DNA of 64,000 bases from Siccibacter colletis (lineage in GTDB: Bacteria; Pseudomonadota; Gammaproteobacteria; Enterobacterales; Enterobacteriaceae): NCBI RefSeq assembly GCF_000696575.1, contig NZ_JMSQ01000039.1, forward strand, positions 233,759 through 297,758, read 5' to 3'. The translations under genes and the position numbers were made by a program. This document shows, in pieces, positions 9,890-22,278 of this stretch; the stretch's first letter is position 1, and the number at the start of each line of letters is the position of its first letter. The notes under the pieces are model-generated. The model was not told where the DNA came from and did no database searches. It saw nothing but the letters and a program-made list of their open reading frames with translations.

Positions 9890-10569
9890 GCCTGAGACTC
9901 CTTACGGGCCAGCCCGTCGAGAATAAAGGTAATGTGACTCTTCACCACGCTGCTGATGCGGGCGCTTTTCGTTGCGTCAAAGCCGCTCCACCCGGCGCGC
10001 AGCAGGATAGTTTCACGCCCGAGACGGAAGGCGAGCACCTCGCCGAGCAAGGCGTGGGTGTGCAGTATGGTGTCGGTATCTTCTGCCTCGCGCCCGGTGC
10101 AGGCGGCGATCAGGCGCGTGAGGTGGCTGTGCAGCGGGGCGATCACCTGCTGATGGATATGCTGGTAGGCGGCGGTCGGCGAAAGCTGCTCGCGGGAGAT
10201 AAACTTGCTGAGGTTCAGCGTGTCGTCCTGGGTCAGCAGGTGCACGATGTTATCGCAGGCCTGAAACAGCAGCGCGCGCATGGCGGCTATATCCGGCGGC
10301 TGCTGGCGCAACAGCGTCTCAGCGGCCTCGGCATGGGGCTGAAACCGGGTACTGATAAAATCAGCGATCCAGTGCGCACAGGCCATGTAGAGATCGTCCT
10401 TGGAGCCGAAATAGTAGGTGATTGCCGCAATGTTCTGCCCGGCATCGGCGGCGATGTCGCGGGTGGTGGCATTGAGGCCATACTCGCCGAACTGGGCAAG
10501 CGCGGCGGTAATCAGCTGATTACGGGCCTGTTCGCCGCGCGGCGTAACGGGTGAGGTTGTGGCATTCAT
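9886..10569 (-). CDS. cecR: CecR (YbiH), TetR-family repressor
   Basis: 227 residues (E. coli 223). The N-terminal TetR DNA-binding domain is clear: [40 protein letters not shown] at about residues 22-62, followed by a helical ligand-binding domain. In E. coli CecR represses its own operon and the divergent rhlE and responds to cefoperazone and chloramphenicol. Here the same divergent arrangement is kept, with a 20-bp palindrome just upstream of cecR as candidate operator. First gene of the five-gene exporter operon, coupled to ybhG by overlapping stop and start. Confidence 0.95.
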   Translation of the reverse strand: MNATTSPVTPRGEQARNQLITAALAQFGEYGLNATTRDIAADAGQNIAAITYYFGSKDDLYMACAHWIADFISTRFQPHAEAAETLLRQQPPDIAAMRALLFQACDNIVHLLTQDDTLNLSKFISREQLSPTAAYQHIHQQVIAPLHSHLTRLIAACTGREAEDTDTILHTHALLGEVLAFRLGRETILLRAGWSGFDATKSARISSVVKSHITFILDGLARKESQA

Positions 10570-10583
10570 AGGCGCGATAAAAG

Positions 10584-10603
10584 TTAATCAATCGATTGAT
10601 TAA
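10584..10603. promoter_or_regulatory. Candidate CecR operator
   Basis: A perfect 20-bp palindrome, TTAATCAATC joined to GATTGATTAA, ends 15 bases before the cecR start codon in the cecR-rhlE divergent region. It is A+T-rich in a GC-rich setting and is the only strong palindrome there. Size and position suit a TetR dimer or dimer pair. The site is seen; binding by CecR is inferred from its known autoregulation. Confidence 0.7.
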
Positions 10604-10860
10604 AAATATGGCTGTTTTTTGACCTTGTCCAGTCTGTAACGTATGTTTTTTATACCGTCTTTCACTTTTGCGACGCACGTCAGCATCAGGTCGCAGGGCG
10701 AAACACGGCGGCAGCGCGAGAATTTATGCGGTGAATCACAAAAACTGCTACACTCCGCCCCTTCATGACATTGTGGTTTTTGTCTCGCTATCAGGCCTCG
10801 GCCTAATGCCTTCCCCGGAAAACTACACCGCACGCGGTCAGGGGCAGGTCCGGAGTTGTT

Positions 10861-12306
10861 ATGTCCTTTGATTCACTTGGTCTTGCCCCCGAAATCCTGA
10901 AAGCGATCGCTGAGCAGGGTTACACTCAACCGACCCCCATCCAACAACAGGCTATCCCGGCAGTGCTGGCAGGCCGTGATGTGATGGCCAGTGCCCAGAC
11001 CGGCACCGGTAAAACCGCAGGCTTCACCCTGCCGCTGCTGCAGCTGCTGACCCAGCACAACCCGCACGCCAAAGGGCGTCGTCCGGTGCGCGCCCTGATC
11101 CTCACCCCGACCCGCGAACTGGCGGCGCAGATTGGTGAGAACGTCAGCGCGTACAGCCAGTATCTGAATATCCGCTCGCTGGTGGTGTTCGGCGGCGTGA
11201 GCATCAACCCGCAGATGATGAAGCTGCGCGGCGGCGTTGACGTGCTGGTGGCAACGCCGGGCCGTCTGCTTGATCTTGAACACCAGAACGCCCTCAAGCT
11301 CGACAGCGTAGAGATTCTGGTGCTGGACGAAGCCGACCGCATGCTGGACATGGGCTTCATCCACGACATTCGTCGCGTGCTGTCAAAACTGCCGGCGCGT
11401 CGTCAGAACCTGCTGTTCTCCGCGACCTTCTCGGATGACATCAAAGGGCTGGCGGAAAAACTGCTGCACAACCCGCTGGAAGTGGAAGTGGCGCGTCGCA
11501 ACACCGCTTCTGAGCAGGTCACCCAGCACGTTCACTTCGTGGACAAAAAGCGCAAGCGGGAGCTGCTCTCTCAGATGATCGGCGAAGGCAACTGGCAGCA
11601 GGTGCTGGTGTTTACCCGCACCAAGCACGGCGCTAACCACCTCGCGGAGCAGCTGAACAAAGACGGTATCCGCTCTGCGGCAATCCACGGTAACAAGAGT
11701 CAGGGGGCGCGTACCCGTGCGCTGGCCGACTTCAAAACCGGTGATATCCGCGTGCTGGTTGCCACCGACATCGCGGCGCGCGGCATCGACATCGAAGAGC
11801 TGCCGCACGTAGTGAACTACGAGCTGCCGAACGTGCCGGAAGACTACGTGCACCGCATTGGCCGTACCGGACGCGCTGCTGCGACCGGGGAAGCGCTGTC
11901 GCTGGTCTGCGTAGACGAGCACAAGCTGCTGCGCGATATCGAGCGCCTGCTGAAGCGTGAAATCCCGCGCATTGCGCTGCCGGGCTACGAGCCGGACCCG
12001 AGCATCAAAGCCGAGCCGATCGTCAACGGTCGCCAGCAGCAGCGTGGCGGCGGTCGCGGTCAGGGCGGCGGTGGTCGTGGTCAGGGCCAGCCGCGTCGTC
12101 AGAACAGCGACAGCGCCGCGAAGCCGACCGGTGATAAACCGCGTCGTCAGGGCGGCGATGCAGCAAAACCCGCGGGCGAGAAGTCGCGCCGTCAGGGTGG
12201 CGACAGCGCGAAGCAGGGCCGCTGGTTAGGCGAGGGCGCATCACGTCCGTCCGGTGACGGCGCGCGTCGTCGTCGTCCGCCGCGTAAAGCCTCCTCCGGC
12301 GAATAA
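10861..12306 (+). CDS. rhlE: ATP-dependent RNA helicase RhlE
   Basis: DEAD-box helicase acting in ribosome assembly and mRNA turnover. Motifs in order: Q motif ([13 protein letters not shown]), Walker A AQTGTGKT at residues 45-52, [12 protein letters not shown] at 156-159, SAT, and [10 protein letters not shown]. The first 380 residues are standard. The tail is arginine/glycine-rich and carries repeats of the form AKPxGxKxRRQGGD, making the protein 481 residues against 454 in E. coli. Start MSFDSLGL matches the family. The gene is divergent from cecR, whose product represses it in E. coli. The 291 bases before it contain the promoters and the CecR palindrome. Confidence 0.96.
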   Translation: MSFDSLGLAPEILKAIAEQGYTQPTPIQQQAIPAVLAGRDVMASAQTGTGKTAGFTLPLLQLLTQHNPHAKGRRPVRALILTPTRELAAQIGENVSAYSQYLNIRSLVVFGGVSINPQMMKLRGGVDVLVATPGRLLDLEHQNALKLDSVEILVLDEADRMLDMGFIHDIRRVLSKLPARRQNLLFSATFSDDIKGLAEKLLHNPLEVEVARRNTASEQVTQHVHFVDKKRKRELLSQMIGEGNWQQVLVFTRTKHGANHLAEQLNKDGIRSAAIHGNKSQGARTRALADFKTGDIRVLVATDIAARGIDIEELPHVVNYELPNVPEDYVHRIGRTGRAAATGEALSLVCVDEHKLLRDIERLLKREIPRIALPGYEPDPSIKAEPIVNGRQQQRGGGRGQGGGGRGQGQPRRQNSDSAAKPTGDKPRRQGGDAAKPAGEKSRRQGGDSAKQGRWLGEGASRPSGDGARRRRPPRKASSGE

Positions 12307-12327
12307 TCCCTCCGGATGTTGTCAGCG

Positions 12328-12363
12328 GATTGCGGGGTAGCTAACATACCCCGCAATCTGTTT
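12328..12363 (+). terminator. Inverted repeat after rhlE, probable terminator
   Basis: A perfect 12-bp inverted repeat (GATTGCGGGGTA / TACCCCGCAATC, loop of 7) starts 21 bases after the rhlE stop. The following TGTTTC is a poor T run. Because it ends only 20 bases before the GntR start codon it could also be that regulator's operator. Confidence 0.55.
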
Positions 12364-12377
12364 CGGGAGCCCCGTTC

Positions 12378-13112
12378 ATGATCGATAAACACTCCACCGT
12401 CCCGGTTTACCTTCAGCTTGAAGCCTTTCTCACCGCGCAAATCCAGTCCGGCGCGCTAAAACCCGGCGACGCGCTGCCTTCCGAAACCGCACTCTGCCAG
12501 CAGTTTGGCATTGCCCGTATGACCGCCCGTAAAGCGGTGGATTATCTGGTACGCCAGGGCAAAGTCGAACGTCGACGCGGCCAGGGCACCTACGTCACGC
12601 ACGCAAAACCGCCGCTGCGCATCGCGCTGCCGCTCGATCGCCATCTCACCTCCAGCGAAGCCACCCTCGCCCTCAACGAACCGATGGTTAACCGGCTGAT
12701 CTGCCTGGAGCGCCAGCCCGTCAGCCATGATATGGCCGCGCTGCTCGCCATCGCGCCGGGGGATGACGTGTGGTTTATGAAGCGCCTGCGGCTGGTGGGT
12801 GATGTGCCGTTCGTGTTTGAGCAGTCCTGGATGCTGTGCGATCTGTTCCCGGATTTAACCCCCGCCGATCTCAATGCCTCAAAGTACGCCTACATCAGCC
12901 GGAAAGGCTACAGCGTAGCGCGCAGTGAAAAGCAGATCCGCGCCGAGCTGCCGGCCCGAGACGTGCAGGAGATGCTCAACATCCAGCGCGAAGAGCCGGT
13001 GCTGCACGCCACGTCGGTCGCCTGGCTGAGCGAAGGCCGCCCGTTTGAAGTCTCGGAAATCTACTACAACCAGCAGCACTACGTGTTCACCATCACCGCC
13101 GAACGACCCTAA
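12378..13112 (+). CDS. GntR/HutC-family regulator with UTRA domain
   Basis: 244 residues. The winged helix-turn-helix covers about residues 1-75 (YLQLEAFLTAQIQSGALKPGDALPSE...LCQQFGIARMTARKAVDYLVRQGKVERRRGQGTYV) and the rest is a UTRA effector-binding domain of the HutC type. Members next to PTS genes usually sense the phosphorylated sugar and repress transport genes. A ribosome site GGGAG precedes the ATG. It lies 134 bases before the PTS gene, and that gap contains a palindromic candidate operator, so it is probably the local repressor of the EIICB-GH4 pair. The effector is likely a phosphorylated alpha-glucoside. No E. coli counterpart exists at this site. Confidence 0.88.
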   Translation: MIDKHSTVPVYLQLEAFLTAQIQSGALKPGDALPSETALCQQFGIARMTARKAVDYLVRQGKVERRRGQGTYVTHAKPPLRIALPLDRHLTSSEATLALNEPMVNRLICLERQPVSHDMAALLAIAPGDDVWFMKRLRLVGDVPFVFEQSWMLCDLFPDLTPADLNASKYAYISRKGYSVARSEKQIRAELPARDVQEMLNIQREEPVLHATSVAWLSEGRPFEVSEIYYNQQHYVFTITAERP

Positions 13113-13138
13113 TTCCCGTCTCACCTGACCGGCTACTT

Positions 13139-13154
13139 TGTGACCGGGTTCATA
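13139..13154 (+). promoter_or_regulatory. Candidate CRP site upstream of the EIICB gene
   Basis: TGTGA-N6-TCATA matches the CRP consensus except for one base. Its centre lies about 61.5 bases before the start point predicted from the TATACT at 13197-13202, a standard class I activator distance. This would fit catabolite control of a PTS operon. Confidence 0.5.
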
Positions 13155-13166
13155 TTCTCCGTTAAC

Positions 13167-13185
13167 TTGTCTAGACAACTAGACA
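13167..13185 (+). promoter_or_regulatory. Candidate GntR-type operator
   Basis: Two nested symmetries: the 12-bp palindrome TTGTCTAGACAA (13167-13178) and the inverted repeat TGTCTAG-ACAA-CTAGACA (13168-13185). Both lie upstream of a likely -10 (TATACT, 13197-13202) and 62 bases before the PTS start codon. TTGT-palindrome-ACAA sites are common for HutC-family PTS repressors. Repressor identity is inferred from the adjacent GntR gene. Confidence 0.6.
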
Positions 13186-13246
13186 TGATATATCGTTATA
13201 CTTTCGCTATGCAGTTCGCTTCTTTTCACCTTACAGGGATAAGACT

Positions 13247-14854
13247 ATGAGTCGTGCAGGCGAGTTTGTTCAGGATTTAGGAAAGGCACTGATGATGCCG
13301 ATTTCCGTGATCGCCGCGGCGGGGATTTTTCTTGGCCTTGCCGCCGCGCTGCAAAATCCGGCGATTGTTGGCGAGGGGATGATCCACGCGCAGGCGATGC
13401 AGCAGGCGATTGGCTTTATACGCAAAGTGGCGGGGGCGCTGTTCGGCAATCTGCCGCTGCTGTTTGCCATTGCCGCCGCCGTCGGGCTGGCGCGGGACGA
13501 GAAGCCCACCGCGGCGCTCGCGGCGGTGATAGGGTTTATCACCCTGCACGTCGGGGTGAACTTCAGCCTTACCGCCCAGGGGCTGACGCCGGAAACCACT
13601 TCAGCCAGCGCCTTTATGGCCAAAGGCTACAGCCAGACCGAGGCGGTGATGTACGCCGCCGAGTTCGCCAACACGCTGGGGATCTTCTCCTATCAGATGA
13701 GCGTGCTCGGCGGGGTGATTGCCGGGATCGTCACGGTACTGCTGCACAACCGCTTCTACACCATCCAACTGCCGGCGGCCATCGCCTACTTCGGCGGACG
13801 TCGCTTTGTGCCGATTATTACCGTGATCGTGCTGCCGTTGGTGGGGTTAGGGCTCTCCTTCATCTGGCCGGTGATCGCCGGGGGCATTATTCGCCTCGGC
13901 GAGTTTATCGGCCACGCCGGGGCGGCAGGTACCTTCTTTTATGCCCTCACCGAACGCATCCTCATTCCTACCGGGCTGCACCACATCCTCAATGAAACCG
14001 TGCGCTTTACCCCGGTGGGCGGCATGGTGCATGTCGATAACGAAAGCATCATCGGCGCGCTCAGCATCTTCAACTATGCGCTGGCCCATCCGGGCGAACT
14101 GGCGAACGACGTGGTGCGCGAAGCCACCCGCTTCCTCGCCCAGGGCAAAATCCCGGTGATGATGTTTGGTCTGCCGGGGGCGGCGCTGGCGATCTACCGC
14201 TGCGCGAAGCCGGAGCACAAGCAGCGCGTGAAAGCGCTGATGATGGCCGGGGCGCTGGCCTCCTTCACCACCGGCATCACCGAGCCGCTGGAGTTCAGTT
14301 TTATCTTCGTCTCGCCGCTGCTGTTTGTCTTCCATGCGGTGATGACCGGCCTGTCGTTTGCCCTGTCGCAGCTGCTGAACGTGATGATCGGCAATGTGCA
14401 GGGCGGACTGATCGATTTCATCGTCTTTGGCGTACTGGGCGGGGCAAAAACCGCCTGGTGGTTCAGCCTGCTGCTCGGCGTCATCTGGTTCCCGGCGTAC
14501 TACTTCACCTTCAAATTCATCATCCTGCGCACTAACGCCCGCACGCCGGGCCGTGAGGAGGAGGATCGCGCCCCTGCACCCGGTGCGGCTTTGGCCGGGA
14601 AGGGCAGCGGCGAAACCGCGCTGATTATCGAAGGGCTGGGCGGGCACGACAACATTCAGGCGGTGGACTGCTGCTTTACCCGCCTGCGCGTCCGGGTCGC
14701 CGATATGGCAAAGGTGCAGGACCCGGCGCTGAAGCAGAGTGGGGCCAGCGGCATCATCCGCGCCACGCAGAATGACATTCAGGTTATCTATGGGCCGCAG
14801 GTGGAAAGTATCGCCACCGCGGTGAAGCAAAATTTACTCGCTCAACAGTCGTAA
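13247..14854 (+). CDS. PTS EIICB, alpha-glucoside/glucose family (AglA/GlvC-like)
   Basis: 535 residues: an EIIC membrane domain of about ten segments (residues 1-430) of the glucose superfamily, with the GITEPLEF motif, a linker of about 25 residues (GREEEDRAPAPG), then an EIIB domain whose phospho-cysteine is the second Cys of DCCFTRLR (about residue 476). There is no EIIA domain, so phosphate must come from Crr or from the EIIA of the neighbouring EIIBCA protein. It sits 12 bases before the GH4 gene, as in AglA-AglB and GlvC-GlvG systems, and should import and phosphorylate a disaccharide such as maltose or a sucrose isomer. Start chosen for AGGGATAAG before the ATG. Confidence 0.88.
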   Translation: MSRAGEFVQDLGKALMMPISVIAAAGIFLGLAAALQNPAIVGEGMIHAQAMQQAIGFIRKVAGALFGNLPLLFAIAAAVGLARDEKPTAALAAVIGFITLHVGVNFSLTAQGLTPETTSASAFMAKGYSQTEAVMYAAEFANTLGIFSYQMSVLGGVIAGIVTVLLHNRFYTIQLPAAIAYFGGRRFVPIITVIVLPLVGLGLSFIWPVIAGGIIRLGEFIGHAGAAGTFFYALTERILIPTGLHHILNETVRFTPVGGMVHVDNESIIGALSIFNYALAHPGELANDVVREATRFLAQGKIPVMMFGLPGAALAIYRCAKPEHKQRVKALMMAGALASFTTGITEPLEFSFIFVSPLLFVFHAVMTGLSFALSQLLNVMIGNVQGGLIDFIVFGVLGGAKTAWWFSLLLGVIWFPAYYFTFKFIILRTNARTPGREEEDRAPAPGAALAGKGSGETALIIEGLGGHDNIQAVDCCFTRLRVRVADMAKVQDPALKQSGASGIIRATQNDIQVIYGPQVESIATAVKQNLLAQQS

Positions 14855-14866
14855 GGGAGCCGTAAC

Positions 14867-16192
14867 ATGAAAAAAGCTTTTAATATCGTTTTAGTCGGGG
14901 GCGGATCCACCTGGACGCCGGGATTACTCAAGGCGCTGTGCAAACTGAAAACCCGCCTGCCGCTCAACAAGCTGGTGATGTTCGACGTTAACGCTGAACG
15001 TCAGGCGGTGATCGGCGAATACGCGAAAGTGCTGTTCCGCGAAGAGTACCCGGAGGTGGAGTTAATCTGGACCACCGATAAAGAGGTGGCCCTGCGCGAC
15101 ATGGACTTCATCTTCTGCCAGATGCGTACCGGCGGCTACGCGATGCGCGAGAAGGACGAAAAAATTCCGTTAAGCCTCGGGGTGATTGGTCAGGAGACCT
15201 GCGGGCCGGGCGGTTTCGCCTACGGTATGCGTTCCATTCGCGACATGATTGAACTGGTTAACGACGTGCGGGCGCGTTCGCCGCAGGCGTGGATCCTCAA
15301 CTACACCAACCCGGCGGCGATCGTTGCCGATGCACTGAAAAAGTCGTTCCCGGATGACGAGCGCATCATCAATATCTGCGACCAGCCGGTCAACCTGCTG
15401 CGCTCCTATGGCCGCCTGCTGGGCCGCGACCCCGAGACCTTCGACCCGGTCTACTTCGGGCTGAATCACTTCGGCTGGTTCACCCATCTCTATGATGAAA
15501 ACGGTCATGATCTGGCACCGGAGCTGAAAGCGATTATCGCCAGCAACGGCTTTAAGCCGGTGGACGCCGAGCAGCGCGACCAGTCCTGGCTTGATACCTA
15601 CGCCGCGGTGGCGGATATGCTCCACGACTTCCCGGACTACCTGCCGAATACCTATCTGCAGTACTACCTCTACCCGGAGTACAAGCTGAGCAAGCTCGAC
15701 CCGAACTTCACTCGCGCCAACGAGGTGATCAACGGCCGTGAGAAGCGGGTATTCGACGAGTGCCGTACCGCGGCGGCAGAGGGCACCACGAAGAACGTGC
15801 ACGTGGTGCACAACGATGCCCACGGCGACATGATCGTTGAGCTGGCGGAGTCTATCGCCTTCAACCTGAAGAAAAAATTTATTGTGATGGTGGAGAATAA
15901 CGGCCTGGTGGCGAACCTCGACAACGACGTGATGGTGGAAGTGGCGGCCGAAATGGGTGCCAACGGCCCGCGTCCGTTCGGCGTTGGCAAAATTCCAACC
16001 TTCTACAAAGGGATGATCGAGCAGCAGTTCGCCTATGAGCGGCTGACGGTCGAAGCCTATCTGGAAGGCTCCTACACCAAAGCGCTGATGGCCCTGACGC
16101 TCAACCGCACCATTGTCGATGCCAAAAAAGCCCGCAGGGTGCTGGATGCGCTGATCGAAGCGAACCGCGACTACTGGCCAGAGCTGAAGTAA
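14867..16192 (+). CDS. GH4 6-phospho-glucosidase, probably alpha-type (AglB/GlvA-like)
   Basis: 441 residues, normal GH4 length. NAD-binding loop VLVGGGSTWTPG at residues 8-19, the family motif GQETCGPGGFAYGMRS at 108-123, and metal-site residues Cys171 and His201 (GLNHFGW). GH4 enzymes use NAD and Mn for a redox-elimination hydrolysis of phosphorylated sugars in the cytoplasm. The diagnostic tetrapeptide is CDQP at 171-174: known 6-phospho-alpha-glucosidases have CDMP and beta enzymes have CNVP. The Asp points to the alpha group, but Met is replaced by Gln. It follows the EIICB gene by 12 bases and should act on the imported phospho-sugar. Confidence 0.87.
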   Translation: MKKAFNIVLVGGGSTWTPGLLKALCKLKTRLPLNKLVMFDVNAERQAVIGEYAKVLFREEYPEVELIWTTDKEVALRDMDFIFCQMRTGGYAMREKDEKIPLSLGVIGQETCGPGGFAYGMRSIRDMIELVNDVRARSPQAWILNYTNPAAIVADALKKSFPDDERIINICDQPVNLLRSYGRLLGRDPETFDPVYFGLNHFGWFTHLYDENGHDLAPELKAIIASNGFKPVDAEQRDQSWLDTYAAVADMLHDFPDYLPNTYLQYYLYPEYKLSKLDPNFTRANEVINGREKRVFDECRTAAAEGTTKNVHVVHNDAHGDMIVELAESIAFNLKKKFIVMVENNGLVANLDNDVMVEVAAEMGANGPRPFGVGKIPTFYKGMIEQQFAYERLTVEAYLEGSYTKALMALTLNRTIVDAKKARRVLDALIEANRDYWPELK

Positions 16193-16205
16193 CTTTCCGT
16201 AGCAT

Positions 16206-16227
16206 GCCCTCTCCCGGAGGAGAGGGC
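16206..16227. terminator. Hairpin between convergent GH4 and GH1 operons
   Basis: GCCCTCTCC (16206-16214) and GGAGAGGGC (16219-16227) form a perfect 9-bp stem with a 4-base loop, placed between two convergent operons. No strong T run on either side, so its efficiency is uncertain. Confidence 0.55.
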
Positions 16228-16231
16228 GCTG

Positions 16232-20982
<4,751 letters not shown>

Positions 20983-20996
20983 GGTCATTCCTCCAG

Positions 20997-21016
20997 ATCC
21001 ACGGCGAAATAACGCC
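20997..21016 (-). other. Hairpin just before the EIIBCA ribosome site
   Basis: On the minus strand CACGGCG and CGCCGTG pair across a TTATTT loop a few bases before the GGAGGA ribosome site. It has no T run, so it may influence translation or mRNA stability rather than end transcription. Confidence 0.45.
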
Positions 21017-21059
21017 GTGTTAAACAATCGCCGGGTCTGCCGGTCGTCTTGCTTCCTCT

Positions 21060-21090
21060 GGGGTTTGCCTGATTGAACAGTAACAAGCCT
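21060..21090 (-). promoter_or_regulatory. Ribonucleic antiterminator (RAT) site between regulator and EIIBCA genes
   Basis: The minus strand reads GGCTTGTTACTG, six variable bases, then CAGGCAAACCCC, closely matching the E. coli bgl RAT (GGATTGTTACTG...CAGGCAAAACC). Dimeric unphosphorylated BglG-type protein binds such RNA and blocks a competing terminator. E. coli bgl has RAT elements on both sides of bglG, and this operon keeps both. Confidence 0.82.
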
Positions 21091-21120
21091 GAACGGAATT
21101 AGTGGGATTACTCCCGGGTA

Positions 21121-21975
21121 TTACGCCCCGGTATCTGCGGGCGTCATTCTTTTAATCACGTTATCGATATGCACCGTCAGATATAATTTCTCCGACTGGC
21201 TCATCGCGTGGTGATAATTCTTCTGCACAAAATCATTAATGGCCTCAACGCAGGCGACGGTTTTTTTATAGCGCTGCTGCACCATCGCAAACAGTTCCGC
21301 ATCGTCATTATCGACAATCTCGCCTTCTACTACCCGTTGAGCAAAAAATTTCAGGTGGGTAATAAAACGCTGGTAATTCAGGCTCTCCTCATCCGGCTTA
21401 ACCCGAAACCAGTATTTGACGATGTTCTGCACCTGATAAATAAGCTGGGTGATCTGGCCGGTTTTCGCCGTGGTGGTGCTCAGCCCGGCGTTAACGATAT
21501 GCAGCGCGATACTGCAGGCCTCAGCATCCGGTAATAGCGTGCCGGTGCGGGCGGCTATCAGCGCCAGTGCCTGCTGGCCGACGCCATATTCTGCCTGATA
21601 AAAATGGCGCACTTCCCACTGCAACGGATTATGCAGCGTCAACGCGTCATGACTGCGTTGCAGGGCGTAATGCAAATGATCGCTCAGGCTGATATACAGC
21701 CCTTCACTTAATTTATGCGGCAGGGCAGCGCGCGCCAGCGCCACGATATCATCGGTGAGCTGCAATATTTCCAGCGGTATTTCATCCGCCAGCGCTTTGA
21801 ACCGCGCCGATATTTTGTCGTCGTGCAGGCGAAACGTTTTCTCTATTTTCGCCATATTAACCTGTTCTCCCGCCGAGGCTGAAAAACCTAATCCGCGCCC
21901 GGTGAGGATCAGCTCCTGACCCTGTTCATCCACCACGCTGACGACATTGTTATTAAGGATTTGCTTAATGAACAT
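21121..21975 (-). CDS. BglG/LicT-family transcriptional antiterminator
   Basis: 284 residues: an N-terminal co-antiterminator RNA-binding domain (MFIKQILNNNVVSVVDEQGQELILTGRGLGF, residues 1-55) and two PTS regulation domains with the expected histidines (PRD1 around LSDHLHYALQR, PRD2 around LYLTVHIDNVIKR). It binds RAT RNA to prevent termination and is switched by PTS phosphorylation. ATG at 21973-21975 has AGGAG upstream. An in-frame ATG at 22008 lies inside the leader terminator and is rejected. First gene of the operon with EIIBCA and two GH1 genes. Confidence 0.93.
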   Translation of the reverse strand: MFIKQILNNNVVSVVDEQGQELILTGRGLGFSASAGEQVNMAKIEKTFRLHDDKISARFKALADEIPLEILQLTDDIVALARAALPHKLSEGLYISLSDHLHYALQRSHDALTLHNPLQWEVRHFYQAEYGVGQQALALIAARTGTLLPDAEACSIALHIVNAGLSTTTAKTGQITQLIYQVQNIVKYWFRVKPDEESLNYQRFITHLKFFAQRVVEGEIVDNDDAELFAMVQQRYKKTVACVEAINDFVQKNYHHAMSQSEKLYLTVHIDNVIKRMTPADTGA

Positions 21976-21986
21976 CGACGGCTCCT

Positions 21987-22058
21987 GAAAACAAAACGGG
22001 CAAAACATAAATACAGATTACGGAAAGTCTCCCGCAAGCTGCATTCAGGTTTTGCCCG
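21987..22058 (-). terminator. Leader terminator of the bgl-type operon
   Basis: On the minus strand CGGGCAAAAC (22049-22058) pairs perfectly with GTTTTGCCCG (21997-22006), followed by TTTTGTTTTC. The upstream arm lies inside the RAT site, so formation of the RAT hairpin and of this terminator exclude each other. This is the bgl attenuation design. The loop of about 42 bases is long but contains smaller structure. Confidence 0.8.
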
Positions 22059-22074
22059 CCGAACGGTAACAAGT
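22046..22074 (-). promoter_or_regulatory. Ribonucleic antiterminator (RAT) site in the operon leader
   Basis: Minus strand CTTGTTACCG, then TTCGG, then CGGGCAAAACCTG matches the bgl/LicT RAT pattern. It lies about 10 bases after the predicted transcription start and overlaps the first arm of the leader terminator. Confidence 0.82.
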
Positions 22075-22090
22075 TAATGCACTGATAAAA

Positions 22091-22119
22091 AACCTAACAC
22101 CCGTCTGATAATCGGTCAA
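22091..22119 (-). promoter_or_regulatory. Candidate promoter of the bgl-type operon
   Basis: On the minus strand TTGACC (22114-22119) and TAGGTT (22091-22096) are 17 bases apart. The predicted start near 22084 lies just before the RAT site, as expected for an attenuated leader. The -10 is imperfect and no good CRP site was found nearby. Confidence 0.45.
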
Positions 22120-22244
22120 CGCAGGGGACGCGGAAAGAATATATTTACCTCTGAAATGTGATCAGCTCTGCGAATTAATGCGCTCAATGTTTTCGCCGCG
22201 CCGTGCTAAAAAAAGGTCAACCTGCGGGCTAAAAAATGCCACAA

Positions 22245-22264
22245 TAGTGGCTGTTTATACAGTA
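22245..22264 (+). promoter_or_regulatory. LexA (SOS) box of dinG
   Basis: TAGTG-N10-CAGTA fits the SOS box pattern (TACTG-N10-CAGTA) with one deviation and corresponds to the known E. coli dinG box. It ends 14 bases before the dinG start codon, so LexA would block the promoter of the dinG-ybiB unit. Confidence 0.8.
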
Positions 22265-22278
22265 TCTCAGGTTTCCCG

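Noticed and set aside
8663-9895. A 410-codon plus-strand frame across ybhF and ybhG
   Set aside because: It spans two well-defined minus-strand genes and has no recognisable protein features.
21976-22008. Upstream start of the antiterminator gene at 22008
   Set aside because: It would place the start codon inside the leader terminator and ahead of the proper AGGAG ribosome site; the N-terminus MFIKQILNNN matches the family.
22156-22174. CRP site upstream of the bgl-type operon (TGTGATCAGCTCTGCG)
   Set aside because: Only one half-site matches; the other half has two of five bases.
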